The position numbers and the translations under genes were made by a program. Below the pieces are notes generated by a model that was not told the DNA's origin, searched no databases, and saw only the letters and a program-made list of their open reading frames with translations. Positions 1-6,838 of a stretch of DNA of 64,000 nucleotides are shown piece by piece (within the stretch, counting starts at the first letter, position 1; each line of letters begins with the position of its first letter). Source of the stretch: Deminuibacter soli (lineage in GTDB: Bacteria; Bacteroidota; Bacteroidia; Chitinophagales; Chitinophagaceae); the NCBI RefSeq assembly GCF_003412455.1, contig NZ_QTJU01000006.1, forward strand, positions 124,001-188,000, written 5' to 3'.

Positions 1-388
1 AGGCTTTTGCGCCAATAGTCAAGGGTGGGGTGATGTGTGCTTTTCATACAGGTAAGTTGAAGTGTTAATGACTATCGGCACAGTCCGCAATTTTGCATGC
101 AACAGCCGAAACCAGACTGATAATATACATCTAAATAAATTAAAATACAAGGCTGGCTTCGCCGTTTAACGTTTGAAGGTTTCGCGTTTAATGTTTTCTA
201 TCCTGAACCGGCTGGATCGAACGCTCCGGGTAATCAATTGGAATCCCGGGGGCCACACCCAGGCCAGGAAGCACCGGCACAACAGGCCACTACGATCGGT
301 TGCAGACCAGCCCATTCATTTTATTCACAGCATTGTGAAACAGGGTAACCGGACTTACATTTATGCTGCATTCATAAACACCATCACC
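1..388. other. Leading non-coding stretch
   Basis: I see no convincing gene here. An open frame continuous with the following gene begins at a TTG near 173, but its first 72 codons have an atypical His/Arg-rich composition and no signal peptide. Positions 163-200 carry a degenerate copy of the TTTAATGTTT-type repeat found after stop codons elsewhere in the window. Confidence 0.4.
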
Positions 389-1009
389 ATGGCAGTTAAA
401 ACCGGCAGCACCCAGCAAAATGTTGTGCTTTATGCCAACGGGCATCCTACCTTGCTGGCAACTTATACCAGCAGGTATACCTGGATATATTCCGACCTGG
501 GTTCGGGTGCAGATATGGATGTAACCATTTACCGTCCTGTTGCGCCGGCGGGTTATTATATTGTGGGCGATTATGCACAGGGCAATTTTACTGCGCCTGT
601 AAACAATTCACTGATTGTATCGGTGGTTAACCAGGATCCCGCTTACCCGGTTATAGCAGCGCCGGCAAGCTGGCAGCAGGTATGGAATGATGCGGATTCC
701 GGCGGGGATTATGACGGTGCTATCTGGCGCGCAGTTGCACCCACCGGTTATGCATCCCTGGGCTGTGTCGGCACACTGGGTTATGATCCGCCGGTGATTA
801 AGAACTATGCCTGCATACGCCAGGACCTTATTGCAAACGGCAGTGTTGGTAACCTGATCTGGTCAGACAGCGGATCGGATGCAACGGAGGATATTTCGTT
901 GTACCTGCTGAACAATGTACAGGGTGCATTTGCAGCACAGGCCAACTATGATCCTTACAGGGGGCCGGCATTTCAGCTTGCCGGAGGTTTTCCCGGCCAC
1001 AGCAGCTAA
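389..1009 (+). CDS. Vps62/DUF946-like beta-repeat protein
   Basis: The product (about 206 residues from the ATG at 389) resembles the Vps62/DUF946 family, known from fungi, plants and scattered bacteria, with no established biochemical role. Three degenerate repeats are visible, each built as a WxDxGSG element, an acidic D-x-D segment and an R-P/A-VAPxGYxxxG element, for example WIYSDLGSGADMD then YRPVAPAGYY, and WNDADSGGDYD then WRAVAPTGY. The frame stays open upstream to a TTG near 173, but that extension is basic, lacks a secretion signal and overlaps an intergenic repeat, so I prefer the internal ATG. A terminator follows at 1068. The family call is moderately sure; cell location and start are uncertain. 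Confidence 0.6.
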   Translation: MAVKTGSTQQNVVLYANGHPTLLATYTSRYTWIYSDLGSGADMDVTIYRPVAPAGYYIVGDYAQGNFTAPVNNSLIVSVVNQDPAYPVIAAPASWQQVWNDADSGGDYDGAIWRAVAPTGYASLGCVGTLGYDPPVIKNYACIRQDLIANGSVGNLIWSDSGSDATEDISLYLLNNVQGAFAAQANYDPYRGPAFQLAGGFPGHSS

Positions 1010-1067
1010 ACTGCCACTTTCAACTTATTGCATTATACCCGGGAAACAATACAAGTGTACCAAACAA

Positions 1068-1102
1068 AAGCGCCCGGGTAATACCAGGCGCTTATTTTTT
1101 TC
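1068..1102 (+). terminator. Rho-independent terminator after the Vps62-like gene
   Basis: AAGCGCC at 1068-1074 pairs with GGCGCTT at 1087-1093 and is followed by a run of seven T. Confidence 0.75.
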
Positions 1103-1189
1103 CGCATTGCGCGGTTTAGCTATTGTACATTCAACGTTGTTGGCCAGGCCGCTTGTTCCCTGCAAAGTGCTTAAAAAATTAAACACTGA

Positions 1190-1250
1190 AACTATTGAAC
1201 CTTTTGAACCCCTTCCGCCCCAACGTTAAACTTTAAACATCAAACATCAC
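1190..1250 (-). repeat. Intergenic repeat, TTTGATGTTTAA family
   Basis: Read on the minus strand, the element starts at the TGA stop codon of the flavin oxidase gene (1247-1249) and continues as TGATGTTTGATGTTTAAAG and GTTTAACG. Related copies lie at 163-200, 51045-51090 and 61322-61362. Confidence 0.6.
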
Positions 1251-3316
1251 GATTTCCCACCCACTACCGGTATCTCCGTACTGGTCACTTTTACGGCAGA
1301 CGGCGCAACCGTTGTTCCGCACGGGCAAATAAACGGATACTCTTTGTTGTCGATGAGCGGCTCTATACCAAAGAAATCGTTAAGTACCGATTCAGCTGTG
1401 CAATACGCCCCTTCTACCCAGGCCTGGTCGTTGGAATAAGCCTCACCTACAATGAATATATTGGCATCTGCACCTTCAATAAGCTGCGATGGCTTTCTTA
1501 TTTTCTGCTGCACATCGCACACATCATAGTGCGCTGCATAAGCGTGGTAACCGGCATTAAAGGGCGGTAACGACCAGTCCATATACCTTGTTTCCAGCGG
1601 CTCGGGAACAGACGTATAATCAGCCTGCGGACCAAAGTGCACGGCAGCCAGTTGTGCACGCAGCATCTTCACCATTGTGGCTGAAGGCTTGCGCGGGCCG
1701 TCGAGTGTTTGCGTGTTTTCAGAGAGCGGTATTTTACGGTGTGCATTGGGGCCCAGCTCCAGCTCCTGCCAAAAGCTGGTGAACATTTCATCATCATAGG
1801 CAGCCAGCAGGCCATATACCTTTTCACCCGTTTGATCAAGTGCATTGTTGCCGAAATATACTACCTGGCGAATGGGCGTATCTGTAACGCTGGGGCCAAT
1901 GGTATTGCGCGTAGCGGCAGTGAGCAACATTTCTTCCTGTTTAATACCCAGGCGCTCCTGTACACACTGCTCTACCTGTTTAATAAATTCAGCAGCCGGG
2001 GCATACGGCGTTTCCATCATCTTGCTGTCTGCTTTCATGGCAGTAAGGTATTTCTCGGGGAAACCCTGCTGCTGCAATTGCGTAAGCACGGCTTGTGTAA
2101 CTTCATAACTGCTTACGCGCGCAGGATAACGGGGTGTCTTTTTTGCATTATCAGCCCACCAGGGTTCCCTGAAAAACATACCTACCTTATAAGAAGGCTG
2201 CATAATGGCAGATTCAAGGTACAGCTGCACTTTGCTGTGATTAAGTACATCTTCAGTACCATGATCTTCATAACGCGTAGCCTGCGCCACCAGCTCAATG
2301 GAATAACGCGGCATAGCCAGCCACGCAGCCTGCGTAATATGCGATGCTGCTTTTTTATTGGGATGTTCCCTTGTAGCCGTGGTGTAGTGAATACCGTCTT
2401 TCCTGTTTAAGATAGAATGCAGGCGTGTGTTGGGATAGTAGTTAAACTGCACATTCTTTTTCTGCGCCAGGTTTACGATCTCGGCAAACAGCGCATCAAA
2501 CATGCTGGAATAGCCGTGTGTAAGTGTGCGGTATTCGGTACCGGGTGTAAACTCGTTGTTGGCATCAAAAGCAACCGCGGAGTTCCAGTTAATCACGTTG
2601 GAGGTATAACCATTACCTGCCGAGGTATAAGCATATCCCTCAGAACCCAGCTGATCAAACATCAGGTTCCAGTAACCGATGTCTTTGAGGTGGTCGCCTT
2701 TTTTGTAAACAGATGATTCAGGCAAATCCACATCAATGCGGCCATGCTGGTAAAATGTACACCATTCAGTGCGCGTTTTGGGGCCTTTGTGTTTGGTAAC
2801 GGCCAGGCTCTCTACGGTATTAAACCCGCTGTCTGGCGAAGCTGCATTGGCAAAACCCGATGCATTGTAAGGTGCGGGGTTGCCGGAAGATATTTCATCA
2901 AGGTACATATTCTTTGTACGCAGGTAATACAGCGGGTTCTGCGATTCATTGAAGGGTACCGAATATTTGGTAAGACCCAGTTTGGCAATGGTAGTAGTTA
3001 CCAGCCTGTGGCCGCCGCCCCTAGGTGTACCATCCCATTCAGAATAACGCATGCCGCCTACTTCGAGGTAAGATTTGTTCTTATCATCCTGGTAGTGCCA
3101 GGTACACACACGCGCTCCGGGCGCACGGGTACCTTTGTGTTGCTGTGAAAAATTGTACTGGCCCCAGTCGTACAATTCAAGCACATCGTTTTCCAGCAAC
3201 AGCCCGGCATTTTTGCCTTTAACTTCAGTGGCTTTAATGTTCCCGCTGAGCAGCCGCCATGCAGTATACAAGCCTGCTGCGCCTGCTCCGAAGATGGAGT
3301 ACTTTTTGTTTGTCAT
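1247..3316 (-). CDS. FAD-dependent L-amino acid/amine oxidase
   Basis: A 689-residue flavoprotein of the amine oxidase/L-amino acid oxidase superfamily. It should oxidise an amino acid or amine, giving an imine or keto acid and reduced flavin. The N terminus has the dinucleotide-binding fingerprint FGAGAAGLYTAWRL (G10, G12, G15). A second flavin contact, RVCTWHYQ followed by EVGGMRYSE, lies near residue 75. The C-terminal FAD signature GEAYSNDQAWVEGAY is intact, with the usual W-V-E-G-A core. There is no signal peptide, so the enzyme is probably cytoplasmic. The tail adds a CPCGTT segment after the FAD domain that I cannot explain. It lies 103 bp downstream of the keto-acid decarboxylase on the same strand, and the pair would convert an amino acid to an aldehyde. 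Substrate unknown: an aromatic amino acid is a guess from context. Confidence 0.8.
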   Translation of the reverse strand: MTNKKYSIFGAGAAGLYTAWRLLSGNIKATEVKGKNAGLLLENDVLELYDWGQYNFSQQHKGTRAPGARVCTWHYQDDKNKSYLEVGGMRYSEWDGTPRGGGHRLVTTTIAKLGLTKYSVPFNESQNPLYYLRTKNMYLDEISSGNPAPYNASGFANAASPDSGFNTVESLAVTKHKGPKTRTEWCTFYQHGRIDVDLPESSVYKKGDHLKDIGYWNLMFDQLGSEGYAYTSAGNGYTSNVINWNSAVAFDANNEFTPGTEYRTLTHGYSSMFDALFAEIVNLAQKKNVQFNYYPNTRLHSILNRKDGIHYTTATREHPNKKAASHITQAAWLAMPRYSIELVAQATRYEDHGTEDVLNHSKVQLYLESAIMQPSYKVGMFFREPWWADNAKKTPRYPARVSSYEVTQAVLTQLQQQGFPEKYLTAMKADSKMMETPYAPAAEFIKQVEQCVQERLGIKQEEMLLTAATRNTIGPSVTDTPIRQVVYFGNNALDQTGEKVYGLLAAYDDEMFTSFWQELELGPNAHRKIPLSENTQTLDGPRKPSATMVKMLRAQLAAVHFGPQADYTSVPEPLETRYMDWSLPPFNAGYHAYAAHYDVCDVQQKIRKPSQLIEGADANIFIVGEAYSNDQAWVEGAYCTAESVLNDFFGIEPLIDNKEYPFICPCGTTVAPSAVKVTSTEIPVVGGKS

Positions 3317-3361
3317 AAGTGCTGTTTAAAATTTGTATAGAGGATCAATGTAGTATAGTCA

Positions 3362-3419
3362 ACGGCCCTTTGACCTTTGTGGGTTTTCGCCTTTGTGCCC
3401 TTTGTGGTTAAAGTGTTCG
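3362..3419 (-). repeat. Intergenic CAAAG-rich repeat (CGCAAAG/CACAAAG family)
   Basis: Directly after the decarboxylase stop codon the minus strand reads TTTAACCACAAAGGGCACAA and continues with further CAAAGG units. Related copies lie at 16985-17035 and 40428-40483, also just after stop codons. Confidence 0.6.
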
Positions 3420-5135
3420 CTACTCATTCCCCAGCCTGCGCATCTGGTCTGGCAGATCTTTCTCAGGAATCACCACTTCCACCAGTGCAGGCACATCTTT
3501 CAGGTCTTTTATCTGCGCCAGCACATTGTTCAACTCGCTCACCGTGGTAGCGCGGTAACCATTGGCACCAAAGGCTTTGGCCAGTGCCAGGTAGTCCCAC
3601 CCGGGTAACAGGTCAAACGTATCAAATTTGTGTTCCGGACCGGGCTCAAATGCATCTATGTTTACATATACCTGTTCAATGGCATACACGCCATTGCTCA
3701 TAACGAAGATCACTGCATTGAGTTTGTTGCGTACGAGCGTAGACAGCGACTGACATACCATCATAAACGCGCCATCACCCGCAACCGTCCATGCACGTTT
3801 GCCGCTGCCCAGCTGCGCGCCCGATGCAGCACCTGTTTCATAACCGATGATTTGCCAGGCTGCTGAAGAGAGAAAGGTGTTCTGGCGAAGCCCGTAGGCA
3901 TTGGTGGCTACATATTCGGCAGAGCTCACGCCGAAAGTCATTACGATCTTATCCAGCAGGTGGTTGTCTTTCAGGAACTTCATGGAGTACTGGAAGAAGC
4001 GGTTGTAGGTAATTACTTCGGGCTGATTGTTCCAGCGCGGATCTGAGTTGGCAGCCCAGGGGTTGGGATATACCGGCTGCGGCGGTGCGGTAACCTGCAG
4101 GGGGTAACCTTTGGTATGTTTAAACAGCTCAAGCAATGCTTCCATAAAATCTTTCATGGTCACATCCTTGTAAATAAAATAACCGGCGCGTATCTGGTCT
4201 GTAGTGGCCAGTACCATTTTGGAATACTTGTTTTCTACAAACCAGAGGTAATCATCAGTAATGATAGTGCCGAGGGTAAGAAAGCAATCGCTTGCTTTAA
4301 CAAGATCGCGTACTGATTCAATAGAGGCTGCATCTGAATACGTACCGATGAATTTATCACCCCCTTCATCCAGTACGGTTTTACCGAGCGTGGTGGTGGT
4401 GTACAGGAATCCGCTGGCGTCTATGATTTTCTGCAGCAGGTCTGCATAGCCATAACGCAGCACTTCCACACCGGCAAATATCAGGGGGTGTTTCGCTGCA
4501 GTGATCTGCGCCCAGGCTGTTGTTACGGCATTGCGCAATGCCAGCGGGTCACTCTTAAACACCAGTGGCTGCAGTGGTTTGGAGGAAGGCCGCTCGCATG
4601 GCTCGCCCCATACTTCTTTGTAGCACTCTATAAATACAGGGCGCTTGTGGGTAATAGCTGCAATAAGGAGGTTATCAATTTTCTCTGCTGCGCCTGCCGA
4701 GGTACTGAGCGTTTCGCAGGCAACAGTTACCTGTTTGTACACCTCCTGGTCTGCCGCCATATTACCGGTACTGTGGTGGTACAGCACATCGTACATTTTG
4801 GTAATGCGGCGCATATCGGCACCGGGTGTGGCGCTGATCACCACCACCGGGCTACGTTCAACATAAGAACCGGCAACGCCATTGAGTGCGATAAACGTGC
4901 TTACGCCATACTGCAGTGAAACAGCTGCCAAACCGCGTGTACGGCCATAGGCATCGGCTGCATAACCGGCATCCAGTTCATTAATACAGCCAACAGCATT
5001 TACACCGGGGAAATGTTCGAGCGTTTGTGTAAAGTGTTTAACATAATCACCCGGTATCTGGAATACCTCGGTAACATTCAATTGCAATAAACGGGTAAGC
5101 AAATAATCTGCGACGGTAAATGTCGTTTTTTCCAT
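3420..5135 (-). CDS. Thiamine-diphosphate 2-keto acid decarboxylase (IPDC/PDC family)
   Basis: A 571-residue enzyme of the pyruvate/indolepyruvate/phenylpyruvate decarboxylase family, of the usual length. It has the three family domains in order. The catalytic signatures are all present: D30 in IPGDY, the cofactor-activating glutamate E53 in NELDAGYAADAYGR, the paired histidines H120-H121 in YHHSTGN, the Mg/ThDP motif GDGAFMM at 453-459 ending at N481, and E487 in YAIEQ. The HH pair and E487 separate non-oxidative decarboxylases from acetolactate synthases. The product is an aldehyde plus CO2. It precedes the flavin oxidase on the same strand, which could supply the keto acid, so the two may form an Ehrlich-type or indole-3-acetaldehyde route. 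Which keto acid is used cannot be read from the motifs. Confidence 0.85.
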   Translation of the reverse strand: MEKTTFTVADYLLTRLLQLNVTEVFQIPGDYVKHFTQTLEHFPGVNAVGCINELDAGYAADAYGRTRGLAAVSLQYGVSTFIALNGVAGSYVERSPVVVISATPGADMRRITKMYDVLYHHSTGNMAADQEVYKQVTVACETLSTSAGAAEKIDNLLIAAITHKRPVFIECYKEVWGEPCERPSSKPLQPLVFKSDPLALRNAVTTAWAQITAAKHPLIFAGVEVLRYGYADLLQKIIDASGFLYTTTTLGKTVLDEGGDKFIGTYSDAASIESVRDLVKASDCFLTLGTIITDDYLWFVENKYSKMVLATTDQIRAGYFIYKDVTMKDFMEALLELFKHTKGYPLQVTAPPQPVYPNPWAANSDPRWNNQPEVITYNRFFQYSMKFLKDNHLLDKIVMTFGVSSAEYVATNAYGLRQNTFLSSAAWQIIGYETGAASGAQLGSGKRAWTVAGDGAFMMVCQSLSTLVRNKLNAVIFVMSNGVYAIEQVYVNIDAFEPGPEHKFDTFDLLPGWDYLALAKAFGANGYRATTVSELNNVLAQIKDLKDVPALVEVVIPEKDLPDQMRRLGNE

Positions 5136-5145
5136 GCGTATTGTT

Positions 5146-5358
5146 TTAGGTTAGGTATGCTGGCACTATGGGACCATTACAAGAATAACAGTTATTACAG
5201 GCGCCTGTGCATATACACCAGGCAAACAGCAGGTTGATACAGGCAGCGCAAACCACGGCTGCAGCTGCATTGCGGGCAGTAAGGTAAAATGCTTTTTGAA
5301 GAGATACAAGCAAATAAAACGGCAAACAAAAATTGAACAGCATGAATAAAACATTCAT
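5146..5358 (-). CDS. Possible small hydrophobic Cys-rich protein
   Basis: A 70-codon frame starts at an ATG at 5358 and ends 10 bp before the decarboxylase start; it could begin further upstream at a GTG (5397). The product is hydrophobic with about two membrane-like segments and eight cysteines, ending in a CICTGACNNCYSCNG cluster. I recognise no family. Tight spacing to the decarboxylase suggests co-translation, but composition and length are also compatible with a chance frame. Confidence 0.3.
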   Translation of the reverse strand: MNVLFMLFNFCLPFYLLVSLQKAFYLTARNAAAAVVCAACINLLFAWCICTGACNNCYSCNGPIVPAYLT

Positions 5359-5397
5359 TTCATGCTTACCTGAACAGACCTGTCTCACCGGGTACAC

Positions 5398-5804
5398 CCT
5401 TCCTGTTTCGTAATGTATTTATTAACAAGCATGCAATCATCCTGTCAAAAGCATTGCTATCATTACATTTCAGCAATCACTCACAATAAAGTGAATGTTA
5501 CCTGCTGAAATTTTAATTTCCTTTTACCGGAAAAAAGCACGTACTTTAAACCATCGATATTCAGCATTCTAACCACGCCCAATGCCTGCTCATTAACGTT
5601 CATTTTAAACACATCTTTTTATTGCATGCTCCGGAAGTATTGCTGTTGCTGCATTTCACGCAACCACCTGTGTGGCAGATGATGTGCTGCAACAAAAACA
5701 AGCCATACACCACCCGAAGCCTGAAGATCCATCGCTTATTATACCTGAAGCAAAAAAGCCAGTCTGTAAATGACTGGCTTTATTTAAACAACTATTGCAG
5801 CGTG
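5398..5804. other. Intergenic region without a recognised gene
   Basis: Apart from the terminator at 5750-5785 I see nothing convincing. It must hold the minus-strand promoter for the decarboxylase/oxidase pair, but no TAnnTTTG match was found. A 74-codon plus-strand frame from 5622 looks like chance. Confidence 0.4.
5750..5785 (-). terminator. Terminator after the lipoprotein gene
   Basis: AAGCCAGTC (5756-5764) pairs with GACTGGCTT (5772-5780). On the minus strand the stem is followed by a run of T, so it ends the 5805-6626 gene. Confidence 0.75.
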
Positions 5805-6626
5805 CTAGTAGTAACTGAATATAAATTTAGTATTCCCGTCGGCTGATGCCTGTTCGATAACCCTGCCTTTGTCATCCAGTTTGTATTGCAGGGTAGCATT
5901 ATCCTTGTATAAATTGCTGCCGTCCAACACATCTGTTGCAACAATAGCAATGGATTGCGGCAGGTTGGCAGATTCAACTGTTGTCATGGGAGGAAAAGGA
6001 TAGGCAGCGAACGGGTTCGCGTAGTTGGTATAGGTGTTGGTGGTTACAATATTTACCAGGTAACCGGATACCAGTTGCGTTGTAGTTTCTTTTGTGATAT
6101 TTCTTTTATCATCCAGGTAAAGTGTATCCATGGTGGTTGTTCCACCTGCAGTTTTGTCTATCATTGTGCGAATGGCTGTGTTACCCGTCCACGCGATACT
6201 TATGGTACTGCCGTTTATGATGGAGCTGTCAAATACCAGGCGTTTGTTTGCATCAAAACGAAACACTGCCATATCATGCTCCATAAAGCCATTGCCATTA
6301 TCTTCCTCACTGGTAGCTGCTGAGGGGTATTTACTGGTGCCGTCATAGTTATAAGTTAAAGCACCTGCATAACGCGCCCCATCTTTATTGTAGTTGGAAT
6401 CGAGCACACGTACCAGGCGTTGCCGGGCATCATACAGGTAGTTGATCGTGTGCAAGGTATCATCACCGGCCGCAACATTGTTATCAAGAAAATAAATGCG
6501 CACAGTTTTCAGCTGTGCCCCGGAAGCGGCATTGAGCGTATCAACAGAGTAGTCTTTCTGGCATCCGGTCAGGGTCAGCAGCAGGGCTGCCATTAAAAAA
6601 GGTACAGTTCTCATTCGCATGTTCAT
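5805..6626 (-). CDS. Hypothetical lipoprotein, YD-repeat-like strands
   Basis: A 273-residue protein starting with a lipoprotein signal peptide whose lipobox is LTGC (Cys22), so it is probably anchored in the outer membrane or exported to the surface. The body contains short beta-strand motifs of the form YLYDARQRLVRV, YKLDDKGRVIEQ and FRFDANKRLVF, which resemble the single YD-type or DUF4595-type strands common in Bacteroidetes lipoproteins. Function unknown. It sits downstream of the starch locus but has its own terminator, so I do not infer a role in starch use. Confidence 0.65.
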   Translation of the reverse strand: MNMRMRTVPFLMAALLLTLTGCQKDYSVDTLNAASGAQLKTVRIYFLDNNVAAGDDTLHTINYLYDARQRLVRVLDSNYNKDGARYAGALTYNYDGTSKYPSAATSEEDNGNGFMEHDMAVFRFDANKRLVFDSSIINGSTISIAWTGNTAIRTMIDKTAGGTTTMDTLYLDDKRNITKETTTQLVSGYLVNIVTTNTYTNYANPFAAYPFPPMTTVESANLPQSIAIVATDVLDGSNLYKDNATLQYKLDDKGRVIEQASADGNTKFIFSYY

Positions 6627-6717
6627 GTTTTGGTGCCGCCAAAATACATGCTTTCACAGGTAAGCGCAAGCAGGAATCCCGTAAAAGGGGTATTCATTTC
6701 TGTGAACGTTCTTAAAA

Positions 6718-6768
6718 GATAGTTATGAATGGTTGTATGGTTCGATGGTTGTATGGTTATGATAACTG
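6718..6768 (-). repeat. Intergenic ATGGTTGTATGGTT repeat
   Basis: Imperfect heptad-like units of ATGGTTG/C lie between the large amylase terminator and the next gene. The same family occurs at 30983-31075, 31554-31612, 40382-40425, 43379-43430 and 43943-43980. Confidence 0.6.
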
Positions 6769-6778
6769 AGATGATATA

Positions 6779-6810
6779 AAATAAAACAGGCCGGGAAGCC
6801 GGCCTGTTAC
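6779..6810 (-). terminator. Terminator of the starch locus
   Basis: AACAGGCCGG (6785-6794) pairs with CCGGCCTGTT (6799-6808) around GAAG. On the minus strand it is followed by TTATTTTAT, as expected for the end of the amylase transcript. Confidence 0.8.
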
Positions 6811-6838
6811 ACTTGTGAATTTATCCCGTAAAACAAAC

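Noticed and set aside
1709-2410. Plus-strand 233-codon frame opposite the flavin oxidase
   Set aside because: Antisense of a gene with full catalytic motifs; composition (Phe, Arg, Cys rich) is that of a complementary frame.
5622-5846. 74-codon plus-strand frame in the gap upstream of the decarboxylase
   Set aside because: It crosses a terminator hairpin and the end of the convergent lipoprotein gene.
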